This document shows positions 26,618-35,846 of a DNA stretch of 64,000 nucleotides, one piece after another. Origin of the DNA: Kitasatospora sp. NBC_01246 (GTDB lineage: Bacteria; Actinomycetota; Actinomycetes; Streptomycetales; Streptomycetaceae). Where the stretch lies: positions 1 to 64,000 of the forward strand of contig NZ_CP108484.1 in NCBI RefSeq assembly GCF_036226505.1. Reading direction: 5' to 3'. Position numbers and translations under genes: made by a program. Numbering within the stretch: the stretch's first letter is position 1; each line of letters starts with the position of its first letter. The notes beneath the pieces are model-generated. The model did no database searches. It had not been told where the DNA came from and was given only the letters and a program-made list of their open reading frames with translations.

Positions 26618-26881
26618 CTACGGGCGGGTGTTGATGGTGATCGTGGCGTTGCCCGCGACGTTGCCGATGTTGCCGTTGCCGGTCATGGAGCCGACGCTGC
26701 TGCCGGCGACCCGCAGTCTGCGTTCGAGGTTCAGCAGGCGCAGCTGGGCGTCGGTGTTGTCGGCGACGAAGGAGAGGAGCCGTTCGGTGAGGTCGGCGAC
26801 GGCCCTCTCCTCGGCGTCCGCGGCGGCCGTGCTGACCTCCATGTCGCCGGTCGCCCAGTCCAGGGAGTCGAACCCGGCCAA
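26618..26881 (-). CDS. small protein or remnant with GNGNIGN end
   Basis: About 87 codons from TTG 26881; the frame stays protein-like a further 22 codons upstream (LEAWDTHKEALAGF) but no start is found there, and a run of nine G near 26950 may have broken it. The front is an acidic helix with a coiled segment (LLSFVADNTDAQLRLLNLER); the end is SMTGNGNIGNVAGNATITIN, a short beta-type repeat resembling the middle of the 38872-39555 protein. It follows the PadR-linked membrane gene in the same direction. Probably 5'-truncated. Confidence 0.45.
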   Translation of the reverse strand: MAGFDSLDWATGDMEVSTAAADAEERAVADLTERLLSFVADNTDAQLRLLNLERRLRVAGSSVGSMTGNGNIGNVAGNATITINTRP

Positions 26882-26962
26882 GGCCTCCTTGTGCGTGTCC
26901 CAAGCCTCGAGTGCGGCGGCCCGGCCGGCCGGCCCCCGCGCACCGGTGGGGGGGGGAACCGG

Positions 26963-27892
26963 TCAGGGGTGCTGCGGCTCGGTCGGCCGGGCGAACTGGT
27001 CCGCCAGCCGCACAATGGCGAATGTGACCGCGTACCCGGCTGCGAACAGGACCACCGGCCGCAGAACGAACGGAAGCGGGTCCCAGTGGAAGTCCACCAG
27101 TACGGGGCAGAGCAGCGGCGGGCCGGCGAGGGTTGCTGCGGCCAGAGCCGCGGGCCCCACCGCCCGTGTGGTGCAGGCGATGGCCATGCCGACGACCAGC
27201 GGGGCGGCGAAGTCGAAGCCCGTGTGGGGGGCGCGTTCCCCGAGGTGGATCTTGGCCAGGATCAGGGTGGCTTCCGCGACGGTGATCGAGATCGCCAGTG
27301 CCCACGGCAGGACCCTGCGCGGATGTGACGTGCGGTCCGGAGGGGCGAGCAGCAGGACGAGGGCGTTGAACGTCAGCAGTACGGTTTCGGAGTCACGCAG
27401 TTCCGGTCGGTGGAGGGCTGCGAGCAACGGCGTGGCCAGAACCGTGACCAGGGCCAGGATCCTCGCCGTCGTCCAGCGTCCGGCCAGCACCGCGATCGCC
27501 ATCAGCGTCGCCGGGGCGAGGGCCATCGCCCTGACGGCGACCGCCCGGGTGCCGGACGGTCCCAACTGGTCGAAACCGTGGTCGATGGCCATCTGGAGGG
27601 TGTACCAGAGGTCCCAGGCCGCGTAGGTGCCGGCCAGGACGGCGGCGAGCGGGGCCGCGGTGGCCAGTGCCCGGCCCATCGGCCGGTGGGAGACCAGGCC
27701 GAGGCGGACCCGGGCGCCGTGTCCGGCCACGTCGGCAACCTCCCGCAGGCCGGCCAGCGGGCCCGCGGTGCGCACGTGGCGCTCGGCGTGGTCCGCGAGT
27801 TCGGCCAGCTCGGGGGCGCCGTAGGAGGCGGGGTAGAGGGCGAGGGCGCGGCGCAGCAGTCGGGCGTTCGGGGTGGTTCGGTCCGGGATCAT
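26963..27892 (-). CDS. PadR-linked multi-helix membrane protein
   Basis: The protein has 309 residues from ATG 27892, overlapping the PadR stop by ATGA. The N-terminal part is cytoplasmic and helical (LLRRALALYPASYGAPELAE, HAERHVRTAGPLAGL). About six or seven membrane helices follow, including TAAPLAAVLAGTYAAWDLWY and ILALVTVLATPLLAAL. Such proteins are regularly encoded right after PadR regulators in Streptomyces; some act with the regulator in resistance or stress responses, but the role is unknown. Intact here; a truncated copy is at 16770-17261. Confidence 0.75.
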   Translation of the reverse strand: MIPDRTTPNARLLRRALALYPASYGAPELAELADHAERHVRTAGPLAGLREVADVAGHGARVRLGLVSHRPMGRALATAAPLAAVLAGTYAAWDLWYTLQMAIDHGFDQLGPSGTRAVAVRAMALAPATLMAIAVLAGRWTTARILALVTVLATPLLAALHRPELRDSETVLLTFNALVLLLAPPDRTSHPRRVLPWALAISITVAEATLILAKIHLGERAPHTGFDFAAPLVVGMAIACTTRAVGPAALAAATLAGPPLLCPVLVDFHWDPLPFVLRPVVLFAAGYAVTFAIVRLADQFARPTEPQHP

Positions 27893-28239
27893 GCCATGCC
27901 TCCGGCGAGTCGGGTGCGGTTGGTCGCCAGACGCCGGTCGGCTTCGCGGAGGGCGGCACGCAGCCGCTCGCTCTCGTCGGTGAGGGCCTGGACGCCGGCC
28001 GGGGTGAGGGCGAAGATCCGGCGGGGACGCCCGTCGACGGTCTCCTCCCGTTCGACCCGGACCAGGCCTTCGGCCAGCAGCCGGTCGAGGGTGCCGTACA
28101 GGGTGCCTGCGCCGAGCCGTACCCGGCCGTCGGAGATCGCGGTGACTTCCTCGCCGAGGGCATAGCCGTGCCGGGGCCGGTCGGCGAGGGCGGTCAGCAG
28201 GAGGAAGGTTGGCTCCTGCATGGAGCGTTTCTTCGTCAT
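27889..28239 (-). CDS. PadR-family transcriptional regulator
   Basis: The protein has 116 residues from ATG 28239. It is a complete PadR winged helix: MQEPTFLLLTALADRPRHGY, ALGEEVTAISDGRVRLGAGT, LYGTLDRLLAEGLVRVEREE, then RPRRIFALTPAGVQALTDES, with a short C-terminal helix for dimer contact. PadR proteins repress neighbouring genes. The palindrome at 28254-28266 just upstream is a likely operator, so autoregulation of the two-gene operon is expected. Confidence 0.9.
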   Translation of the reverse strand: MTKKRSMQEPTFLLLTALADRPRHGYALGEEVTAISDGRVRLGAGTLYGTLDRLLAEGLVRVEREETVDGRPRRIFALTPAGVQALTDESERLRAALREADRRLATNRTRLAGGMA

Positions 28240-28253
28240 GCCGACCACCATAG

Positions 28254-28266
28254 TACGGTCACCGTA
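28254..28266. promoter_or_regulatory. probable PadR operator
   Basis: TACGGTCACCGTA is a perfect inverted repeat with one central base, 15 bases upstream of the PadR start codon. Its position would block the promoter or ribosome entry. Confidence 0.6.
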
Positions 28267-28728
28267 GGGTATGGCAAGGGATGACTGATATGCCGTCAAT
28301 ATCGCTGCTGAAGAGGGCCGGCGGAGGGCATGGAGCGTTCGGCGCGGGGGCCGGCGCCGCCCGCCCGGCACAGCGGCCCGGGCATCGTTCCCCCGGACTG
28401 ACCGACGACCAGGAGCAGGTCGGCCCGGTCGACGCGACACGCGCCCGGGAACTCACCGAGCGGCTGCGCGCCGCGATCGAGGGCGTCCGGGCCGCCGTGC
28501 TGGTCCTCGCCCGCCGCCGGCCACGACGGGTGCCCGAGCGCGGTCCACACCTTCGCCCGGTGGGCGGCACGGCCGAGGACGTCCTCGCCCCTCGCCGCCG
28601 CCCACATCGGCGTCACCACCGAGGAGCTCCTCGCTGCCGCCGCTACGCCATCAGCGGCGACGTCCGGGCGCTGGACGGCTGGTAGGGAACCACAGCTCAC
28701 GAACGGGGACACACCCGGTCGCGGCGGG
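28267..28728. other. intergenic region with possible gene remnant
   Basis: Around 28390-28500 the plus strand has a protein-like helix (DATRARELTERLRAAIEGVR) resembling the front of helical phage/plasmid proteins, but the frame then becomes arginine-rich and no full gene is present. Confidence 0.4.
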
Positions 28729-29552
28729 TCAGCCCCGGCTGTCAGGCGCCCCGGCGGCCAGGGCGAGGGCGGTGGCGCGGGTGCGCTCGAGCCAGTTCGC
28801 GACCTGCTGGACGGTGGCCGGGTCGAGGTGGCGGGTGAGCTCGCGGACCGCCTGGTGGTCGTCGTCGGTCAGGGTGTGGATTCCGGCGCGGGCGAGGGCG
28901 GTGTACAGCGGGCCGGCAGCCGCTCCGGCGAACTGGCGGTGCGCGGCGTCGGTGCGCTGCCGGGCGTCGTGGGCGGCCTCGGCGGCGCACTGCGCGACGT
29001 CCTGGCGGTGGCGGGCCGCGGTCTGGGCCCGTTGCAGGCCGAGGTCCCGGTCCGGGTCGTGGGTCTCGCCGGCGGCGGTGGCGGCCTCGCCACGGATGCG
29101 CTGCCACTCCTGGTAGGCGAGCGCGGCGCGGGCGAGGGTGCTCTCGTCACCGGCGTCGGCGTGCCGGTCGGCGGTGCGCAGGTCGGTGTGGGCGTCGGCG
29201 ACGGCCTGGTCGATGGCGGCCACGGTGAGGCCGGCGGCCCTGCGGCGGATCCGGGTGCGGGTCTCGCCGAGCAGGCCGTCTTCGGGGCTGTCGCTCTCGT
29301 CCTCGTCCGTGCTCTGGTCGTCGTCGGGGTGGGCGGGGTGCTGGGCGAGGGCCGCGTGGAGTGTGACTCCGGCTTCCCACGACTCGGTGTGCAGAACCGG
29401 GTGGGTGCGGCCGGCGCAGTCGCGGGTGACGACGAGCCGTCCGTCGACCAGGGCCGCCCAGCCCTCCAGGCCGTCGACGTCCTTCTCCACCCAGCCGCGG
29501 GCGAGGCCGGCGCCGTGGTGGAGGGTGCGGATGCCGTCCTCGCGTACAAAGC
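28729..29552 (-). pseudogene. coiled-coil protein tail, copy 1, 5' truncated
   Basis: About 270 codons of a helical protein with no start. From the junction at about 29552 it reads FVREDGIRTLHHGAGLARGW, then a 50-residue beta-type part, an acidic linker (DDDQSTDEDESDSPED) and a long helical part (AIDQAVADAHTDLRTADRHA, ALAYQEWQRIRGEAATAAGE, HRQDVAQCAAEAAHDARQRT) ending VRELTRHLDPATVQQVANWL. The front was lost where the 218-residue module joins at CACTCAGTCGAGG. The family is not recognised. A shorter copy is at 32163-32697. Confidence 0.65.
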
Positions 29553-29555
29553 CAC

Positions 29556-30212
29556 TCAGTCGAGGTCGGCGGATGCCAGGGCCACCGCGAGCACCAAGTA
29601 CGGGACGGCTTGCAGGCACTGCTCGGCCATCATGCTCGGGTCGGACGCCGTGCCCGCGTCGTTCAGCGCCAGCAGCCCGGCGCCGATGGCCGCGTCGACC
29701 GCCGCGTCCAGGACCTCGGCCGCGGTGAACTCCCCGCCGGCCGTCAGCTCGCGCACCAGGGCAGCGGCCTGCGCGGGGTCGGCGCGCCACAGCTCGGCAA
29801 CCTGGTCACCGGCGCCCGCCAGGTCGATGACCGCACCCTGTTCCGCGGTCGGAAGCGGCACGGGCCAGGACAGCCCGGGCTCCTCCACGATCTCCTCGGC
29901 CCGCGCCAGGGCCACCCTCGCGGCGCTCGTCCGCTGAGCCTGCTCCCGCTCCCGTGCGACGGCGGCCGGCCACCTGGCGTCACCCTCGGCCCGGGCCGCC
30001 TCCAGCAGCGGGGCGGCGGTGTGGCCGAGGTAGACGACCGGGAGGGGGTCCACCACGACCGCGTCCTGCCCGGGCGGGGCGTCGGCGACGGGCTGGTACA
30101 GCGCGGCCGCCGCCGTGGCGCAGGCCCCGACCGTGGCGGTCAGGGCGGCGATCAGCCGGGCGTGGCGGCGTCGGCGTGCGGGCAGGTCCAGGCGGGCGGG
30201 AGTCGCGGTCAC
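29556..30212 (-). CDS. single-pass membrane protein, 218 residues, copy 2
   Basis: Nearly the same length and sequence as the copies at 22361 and 37067, with scattered substitutions (for example EQGAVIDLAGAG in place of QQGAVIDLAGAG, and LNDAGTASDP). Membrane helix and basic flank are unchanged. Its stop codon lies right at the junction with the truncated helical gene. It is the most divergent of the three copies. Function unknown. Confidence 0.68.
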   Translation of the reverse strand: MTATPARLDLPARRRRHARLIAALTATVGACATAAAALYQPVADAPPGQDAVVVDPLPVVYLGHTAAPLLEAARAEGDARWPAAVAREREQAQRTSAARVALARAEEIVEEPGLSWPVPLPTAEQGAVIDLAGAGDQVAELWRADPAQAAALVRELTAGGEFTAAEVLDAAVDAAIGAGLLALNDAGTASDPSMMAEQCLQAVPYLVLAVALASADLD

Positions 30213-30219
30213 CCCCGCA

Positions 30220-30798
30220 CTATCCCGCGCCGCACCTGCCCGCGACGTCCGTTCCCGCGAACACCGTGTGGCAGGTCAGCGCCACTGGTAGGACGCGCCG
30301 GTCATCGCCGGGAGCAGCCAGCGGGCCGCCGGCCCGCGCGGTGTCGGGCCGGACGGCCTGGACGAGGACGGCGCCGACGTCCGGGTACGGGTGGAGGGCG
30401 GCCGCGTCGGCGACCGGCAGCCACACCACCGGCGCCCGGCCGGGGTCGTCCTGCTCGACCTGGGCGACGGCCGCCACCAGGTGGTCGGGCAGGTGAGCGA
30501 CGTAGACCAGGTGCCGGCGCCGGAACGGCATCCTCTCGCCCGGCCGCTCGGTGTCCTGGTCCTGGACGAAGCGCAGCACTGGCGGCGCGGGCAGCATCGC
30601 CAGGGCGAGGCCGAGCTTCTTGGTGAGCTCCCGGCGCAGCGCGTCGGCCGGTTCTTCGCCGTCCTCAAGCAGGCCGCCGGGCAGCGAGTGCTGGAGGCCT
30701 GCCTCGCGCTGGCGCCGGTTCAGGCACATCTCGCCGTCGTGGACCAGGACCGCGCACACCATCACCCGCACCGGTCCGCTCACCAGGCTGGTGGTCAT
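30220..30798 (-). pseudogene. NUDIX hydrolase, copy 2, degenerate
   Basis: Starts at ATG 30798 like copy 1 and matches it over 150 codons. Two defects are visible. The catalytic box reads REL-TKKLGL, so both metal-binding glutamates of REUxEExGU have become lysines. A one-base insertion near 30318 shifts the last dozen codons, so the normal end (MTGASYQWR) is only found in another frame and this frame runs on to 30220. Hydrolase activity is not expected. Confidence 0.75.
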
Positions 30799-31219
30799 CG
30801 CCGGGCCCAGGCCGGGCAGGCCAGCTCATCCCACGGGGTCCGGACGACGACACCTCCGGGAGTGAGGTGCTCTCTGGACCAGGTCCGGCAGCAGCCGTCG
30901 GCCGAGCGGGCCGGGAGCGGCGGCCTGGCGGCGCGGGCCGCAGCAGCGGGGACGGGGACGGCCGGCGGGGACGGGCGTCGGCGACGGCGGCGCCTGGTCA
31001 TGGGTGTCGTCATGTCGCAGGCTCTGCCCAGCCCGCTGCCGCGCCGAACCCGGCTGCCACCCGGATAGACCAGCCGGGGGCGAAACTCACCGCCCCTGAC
31101 CTGCGCTGGGGAGTTTTCGCCGGGTCGGCGCGGCAAACTAAAACTACGTAGCAGCTTGCGGAAGTCGCGCGGGCTCAGCCCGGTGAACGGGCTTATCCAG
31201 GACGGCTCCGACGCCGTGA
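30799..31219. other. intergenic region
   Basis: No gene seen. An inverted repeat near 31078-31121 (GGCGAAACTC against GAGTTTTCGCC) flanks 25 bases and could be a terminator. The first 30 bases match the region upstream of NUDIX copy 1. Confidence 0.4.
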
Positions 31220-31423
31220 TCACACCAGCCGCCGCGAGATCATCCCACCGCTTCGGGACGACCCTCTTGAATCAGTGCGCCCCGGCAGCGGCCGCAGCAG
31301 CGGCACGTCGGCGTGCCGGGCACGGAAGTCCTCCCGCAGGGGCTTGGGCCCGGCGGACATCTCCCGGTCCAGGAAGCGGCGCAGCGGGGTGCGGGGGCAG
31401 CTGAGGCCGGAGGTCAGGCTCAT
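31220..31423 (-). pseudogene. possible truncated hypothetical gene
   Basis: About 65 codons from ATG 31423, starting MSLTSGLSCPRTPLRRFLDR, then EMSAGPKPLREDFRARHADV and PLLRPLPG. The first 47 residues look like a real N-terminus seen in actinomycete plasmid proteins; the rest becomes random. No known domain. Confidence 0.35.
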
Positions 31424-31633
31424 GCCGCCCACCGCCCTTCGGCTCCGAACCAGGCCGGCCTGGTCGGCTTCGACGGGGGTGTTGAGGCGGGTGCGGTCGG
31501 CGCAGTACTGCGCTGGGGGTTCGTCATACCGGCGACGGTAGGAACATCCCCTGACGGTTTGTAGGACGAACGGAGCAGCCGTGTCGCCCGGCCGTGGAGG
31601 TCTTCACCCGGCCGGGCGGACCTGGCGTGCGCG

Positions 31634-32050
31634 TCAGGCTGGGGCCGTCGGCGGGAAGTGCCGGTCGAGGATCTCGGCCCACGTGGGCAGGGTGACGAAG
31701 CGGCCGGTGTCGTCGGCCTGGGCCTGGACGAGTTCCAGCAGGGCCGCGGCGAACGGGTCCGCGGGGGTGCCGGCCGGGAGCGCCGCGGCAGCCTCCCGCA
31801 GCCGGCCCTGGGCGGCGGGGAACGCCTCCTTCGCCCACGCCTCCTGCTCCTTGACCCTCTCCGCGCTGGCCTCCAGCAGGATCCGCTCGATCGTGTAGGT
31901 GGGGCACTGGGGGCTGTGCCAGATCTCGGTGAGGCTCAGGTCGCGCTCGACCGCGGTGATGCGGATGTTCTCGCGGTCCGGTCCGGCATGGCAGTCCTCG
32001 CAGTCGAGGTGTCGGCGGATGTTGGGGCGATCGGCGTGGGCGTCGGTCAC
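31634..32050 (-). CDS. hypothetical protein, 138 residues
   Basis: ATG 32050 follows an AGGACTTGGT stretch. An N-terminal CxxC (C17, C20, in LDCEDCHAGPDREN) with a nearby histidine may bind a metal. The middle is a helix-rich segment (PTYTIERILLEASAERVKEQ, EAWAKEAFPAAQGRLREAAA) and the end is LVQAQADDTGRFVTLPTWAE. It looks intact with normal codon use. The family is not recognised; it lies between two decayed modules. Confidence 0.6.
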   Translation of the reverse strand: MTDAHADRPNIRRHLDCEDCHAGPDRENIRITAVERDLSLTEIWHSPQCPTYTIERILLEASAERVKEQEAWAKEAFPAAQGRLREAAAALPAGTPADPFAAALLELVQAQADDTGRFVTLPTWAEILDRHFPPTAPA

Positions 32051-32162
32051 AGGGCACCAAGTCCTTTCTGCCCGGCGGCCCGGGTGTGAAGCCCGGGCCG
32101 GGAGCGCCCATCCAACGCCCGCCGAACAGCGAAATCAACACCTTTGACCAGGGAACGGGCCG

Positions 32163-32697
32163 TCAGAACCGGTTGCGGCGTACGACGGGCCGAACGGGCC
32201 GTTCCTGGGCGGCGGCCAGGGCCAAAGCGGTGGCGCGGGTGCGCTCCAGCCAGCCGGCGACCTGCCGCAGGGCCGCCGGGTCGAGGTGGCGGGTGAGCTC
32301 GCGGACCGCCTGGTGGTCTTCGTCGGTCAGCGTGTACAGCCCGGCGCGGGCGAGTGCGGTGTACAGCGGGCCGGCAGCCGCTCCGGCGAACTGGCGGTGC
32401 GCGGCGTCGGTGCGCTGCCGGGCGTCATGGGCGGCCTCGGCGGCGCACTGCACGACGTCCTGGCGGTGGCGGGCCGCGGTCTGGGCCCGTTGCAGGCCGA
32501 GGTCCCGGTCCGGGTCGTAGGTCTCGCCGGCGGCGGTGGCGGCCTCGCCGCGGATGCGCTGCCACTCCTGGTAGGCGAGCGCGGCGCGGGCGAGGGCGCT
32601 CTCGTCACCGGCGTCAGCGTGCCGGTCGGCGGTGCGCAGGTCGGTGTGGGCGTCGGCGACGGCCCGGTCGATGGCGGCCACGGTGAGGCCGACGGCC
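32163..32697 (-). pseudogene. coiled-coil protein tail, copy 2
   Basis: About 178 codons closely matching the last part of the gene at 28729-29552 (from LTVAAIDRAVADAHTDLRTA onward), ending in a different tail (QERPVRPVVRRNRF). The match starts abruptly at about 32697; upstream is GC-rich non-coding sequence. No start of its own. Confidence 0.65.
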
Positions 32698-33008
32698 GGG
32701 CAGCCGGTGACAGGCCCGGCCGGCCGGGGCAACGCCGGGACAGCGGGCGGCGGCAGGCGGCCCGGCACGGTGGCGGGACGACGGGACGACGGCCCAGACA
32801 GCGGCCGGGCAACGGGCGGACAACCGCCCCGCCCCGGCGGCGTGCCGCGGGCGGCGGCCCGGCGGGCCGGACCGGGACGAGAGCGGGGCGCAGCCAGACA
32901 AGCAACCGGCAGGCGGACGGACGGGACGAGCGCGCCAGGCCGGATCCGGTGGCGTCCCGCGGGAGTGGTGTACAGGGATCTCGGAGGCGCGATGCGCCAG
33001 ACGGGTCG

Positions 33009-34484
33009 TCAGTGCTTGAAGGCGCTCTCGTCTCCCGGCTCGGCGTCCAGCGCCTCGCGGTCGAAGGCCAGCATGCCGAGGAAGAACAGACCGCCGACGA
33101 GGAGCAGGCCGATCACGATCACGACGGGGGTGAGTGCCTCCGCCGGCGTCACCAGCACGAAGAGTGCCACGAGCGTCCACACCAGTGCGCAGATCGCAAC
33201 CGGCAGCTCAAGGCGCCCGAGGTCGAAGGACCTCTCCCTACGGCTCAGCCCCCTACGGACGGCCAGGTAGAGGACGACCGTCGAGCCGTAGGTGACAGCG
33301 GGGAGGATCGTCGATGCCGTGACCAGTTTCAGCAGGGCGGCGCCCGGCAGTGCGACCATCAGGACGACCCCCAGCGCGAAGATCAGGACCGTCGCCGGGA
33401 TCGGCGTCCGGGTGCGCGGGCTGACGCGCCGCATCAACCGGTACGCGGGGAACCGCGAGTCGCGCGACATCGCGTAGACGAGCCGCGAGCAGGCGACCAT
33501 CACCACGATCCCGGCGCCGAAGAACGCGATGGAGATCGCGACCAGCAGCGACCTCTCCGCCACCGGACCGAGGCGTTCGCGCATGATCGCCGCGACCGGC
33601 GAGCCGTCGGCGCTGATCCGGGGAATGTCCTCGATCGCGACGGTGAGTGTGATCAGGAACAGCAGGCCCAGAACTCCGGCCGCAATCACCGATCCCACGA
33701 TCGCGCGCGGGACGCTGCGATAGGGATCCTTGGCCTCCTCCGCCAGGTTCGCCGCGGAGTCGAAGCCGACGAGGGTGGCAAGGCCCATGATCATGGCGAG
33801 CATCAGGCCGCCGCCGACGGCGAAATAGTCGGGGGCGTTCGCGGCGATGCCGCGTGAGGTGAGGTTGCCCACCGAGCCGTCACCCCCGACCACCACCGCG
33901 ACGACGAGTGCGATCGCCACCACCACGACGAGCGCCAGTTCGAGTCCCACGGCGACCGAGTTGATCAAGCTGACGAGGCGCGTCGAGGCGATCGCGAGCA
34001 GGGCCTGGACGAGCAGCACCACCAGCGTGATCAGGCGCGCGGTGTCCTCGTTCTCCTCGATGCCGGCGAGCGGCATGAACGCCTGGCTCGCCAGCGCGTT
34101 GTCGATCGCCACCACGCCGATCGCCAGGTAGCAGAAGGTCAGCCAGCCGAACCACCAGCCGACCCTGGGGCTGGCCAGCCGCGAGGCCCACTGGTAGGAG
34201 GAGCCGCTGAGCGGGATGCGGGCCGCGAACTGCGCGACCACCAGCGCCACCAGGGTCTGTCCCACCGCTGCGATCACCCAGAGCCAGATCCCGACCGGCC
34301 CCGAGGCCTGCAGCACCTCGTCGAAGGTCGCGAAGATCCCGACCGCCACCGAGATGAACGCGAACGAGATCGCGAACACCTGGAACGAGCCGAGCGTCCG
34401 TTTCAGTTCCTGCCGGTACCCCCCGAGCTCCACGGCCCCTTCGCCGTCCTGCGCGCCAGTCGCGACCTCCGCCACCTCGGCCAC
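33009..34484 (-). CDS. APC-family amino-acid permease
   Basis: The protein has 491 residues with about twelve membrane helices. The first helix region GSFQVFAISFAFISVAVGIF and the following FDEVLQASGPVGIWLWVIAA are typical of the APC superfamily (amino acid/polyamine/GABA-type permeases). The loop GFDSAANLAEEAKDPYRSVP RAI (helix 6-7) is the family's hallmark E/D-A region. The C-terminal tail is short and acidic. It should import an amino acid or amine with protons; the substrate is not predictable. It stands alone and intact between broken genes. The frame is uninterrupted and codon use normal. Confidence 0.9.
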   Translation of the reverse strand: MAEVAEVATGAQDGEGAVELGGYRQELKRTLGSFQVFAISFAFISVAVGIFATFDEVLQASGPVGIWLWVIAAVGQTLVALVVAQFAARIPLSGSSYQWASRLASPRVGWWFGWLTFCYLAIGVVAIDNALASQAFMPLAGIEENEDTARLITLVVLLVQALLAIASTRLVSLINSVAVGLELALVVVVAIALVVAVVVGGDGSVGNLTSRGIAANAPDYFAVGGGLMLAMIMGLATLVGFDSAANLAEEAKDPYRSVPRAIVGSVIAAGVLGLLFLITLTVAIEDIPRISADGSPVAAIMRERLGPVAERSLLVAISIAFFGAGIVVMVACSRLVYAMSRDSRFPAYRLMRRVSPRTRTPIPATVLIFALGVVLMVALPGAALLKLVTASTILPAVTYGSTVVLYLAVRRGLSRRERSFDLGRLELPVAICALVWTLVALFVLVTPAEALTPVVIVIGLLLVGGLFFLGMLAFDREALDAEPGDESAFKH

Positions 34485-34660
34485 CTCTCCCTACCTTGGC
34501 GCCTGCGCCTACATGGTCGGCGGCAGAACCCGCCCAGTGTCCCCTTTGGGACACCTGGACCTGGTTTGCCATGGGCAATAAGCACGATCACACCCCGAAC
34601 GGACGCGCAGTACGAGGAGCCCGCCGATGATGACCAGCTGTCACCACCAGGCAACCCGAC

Positions 34661-35619
34661 ATGAACACCCAGAAGGTCAACCGAAGACCCGACACCGGGG
34701 CGGCGGGCGCCGACGTTGAGCAGTCCGTGATGGCGATGCCGCCCGAGACCGACCACGCCGTGGGTCGCCGCGCTGTTCCAGTTCCGGATGGCCACCGCCG
34801 AGCAGCTGCGGGTGCTGCACACCCCGGGGGCCGGGCCGGAGCAGATGCGCCGTCGTCTTCGTCGGCTCAAGGACGAGGGCCTGGTCGAGGACGTCGTGCT
34901 GCCGCAGTCCGGCCGGCTGATGGCCTGGTTCCTGACCGAGCACGGCGCGAGGATCGCCGGGACGTTCCCCGAGCTGGAGGGCGTGGCCTCGCCACCGCTG
35001 CCCGGGGACAAGAGCGCGGCGCGGCTGCGGCTCGGGCACATCCTGGCCGTGGTGCGCACCCACACCGCGTTCGTGGCCGGCGCCCGGGCAGCGGGCGACG
35101 AGTGCGCGCCGCTGGACCTGCGACCGGAGGTCTACCACCGCTTCGGCGCGGGCCCCGGGGGCGGTGCGGTGATCCCCGACGGCCTGCTGGACCACGACCG
35201 GCGGCCCGGGCCGCACGCTGCACCGGGCGTTCGTGGAGGTCGACCGCGGCACCATGGGCAGCGAGAAGCTCGCCGCCAAGCTGATCGGCTACGCCCGCTT
35301 CCACGACCACCACCCCATCCCGGCGCACCTGCGGCGCACCTCACACGCCCAAGGCGTGCTCCCGGCCTGGCAGCAGCACTACGTGCTCTTCCCGCGGCTG
35401 CTGTTCGTCCTGGCCGACACCGGGGAGCAGGGCGCCCGCCAGCGGATCCGCGACCTCCACGCCATCGCCGCCGGCCGCCCACTGGTCGCCCGGATGCTGA
35501 CGCGGGTGAAGGCCGGCGCCGCCCTGCTCGCCGACCTGGAGCAGCACGGCCCCGGCGCCGCCGTCTGGTCACCGCTCGCCGACGCCAGCCGACCCGCGTG
35601 CGGGGCGTGGGAACTGTGA
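34661..35619 (+). pseudogene. replication-relaxation protein, copy C, frameshifted
   Basis: Most of a replication-relaxation gene in three frames. From about 34760: WVAALFQFRMATAEQLRVLH, then RRRLRRLKDEGLVEDVVLPQ, RLMAWFLTEHGARIAGTFPE, LRLGHILAVVRTHTAFVAGA and LRPEVYHRFGAGPGG. The frame then breaks near 35200, in the same place where copies B and D break, and continues as HRAFVEVDRGTMGSEKLAAK, RTSHAQGVLPAWQQHY, LFVLADTGEQGARQRIRDLH, to WEL and stop at 35619. The first break is near 34757. Closest to copy A. Confidence 0.8.
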
Positions 35620-35639
35620 ACGGCTCCGGCCTGCGCCGA

Positions 35640-35790
35640 TGCCGGGCACCTTGATGGGCTGTCAAGGTATCCCGGGCGACCCGTCAAGGAGTCCACCAAA
35701 GTTGGCCCCCCACCTTGGTGGCGGCCGTTACGTGATCGGTACCGCAAACGGGTCGATCACCAAGGGATCCGCCAAGGTGTGGGGGGTTCC
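35640..35790. repeat. CAAGG iteron-like array upstream of copy D
   Basis: The words GTCAAGGTATCC, GTCAAGGAGTCC, CCAAAGTTGG, CACCTTGGTG (reverse), CACCAAGGGATCC and GCCAAGGTGTGG follow each other with about 21-base spacing in the first part. The order matches the array at 21088-21272, including the stretch GGCCGTTACGTGATCG between them, so the two arrays are duplicates. Confidence 0.65.
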
Positions 35791-35846
35791 CTTCGGCGAC
35801 CACGCGGAGCACCGGGCCCCGCGCCAGCCGAAAGGGCACACCCGCG

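Noticed and set aside
26358-27305. Long N-terminal extension of the DUF4328 frame
   Set aside because: Arginine/proline-rich shadow of the membrane-protein gene and spacer; ATG 26357 with a ribosome site and CVVC start fits the family.
28510-28560. Minus-strand peptide KVWTALGHPSW resembling a phage-protein motif
   Set aside because: It is antisense to a frame that carries the preceding helix of such proteins on the other strand; no continuous gene in either direction.
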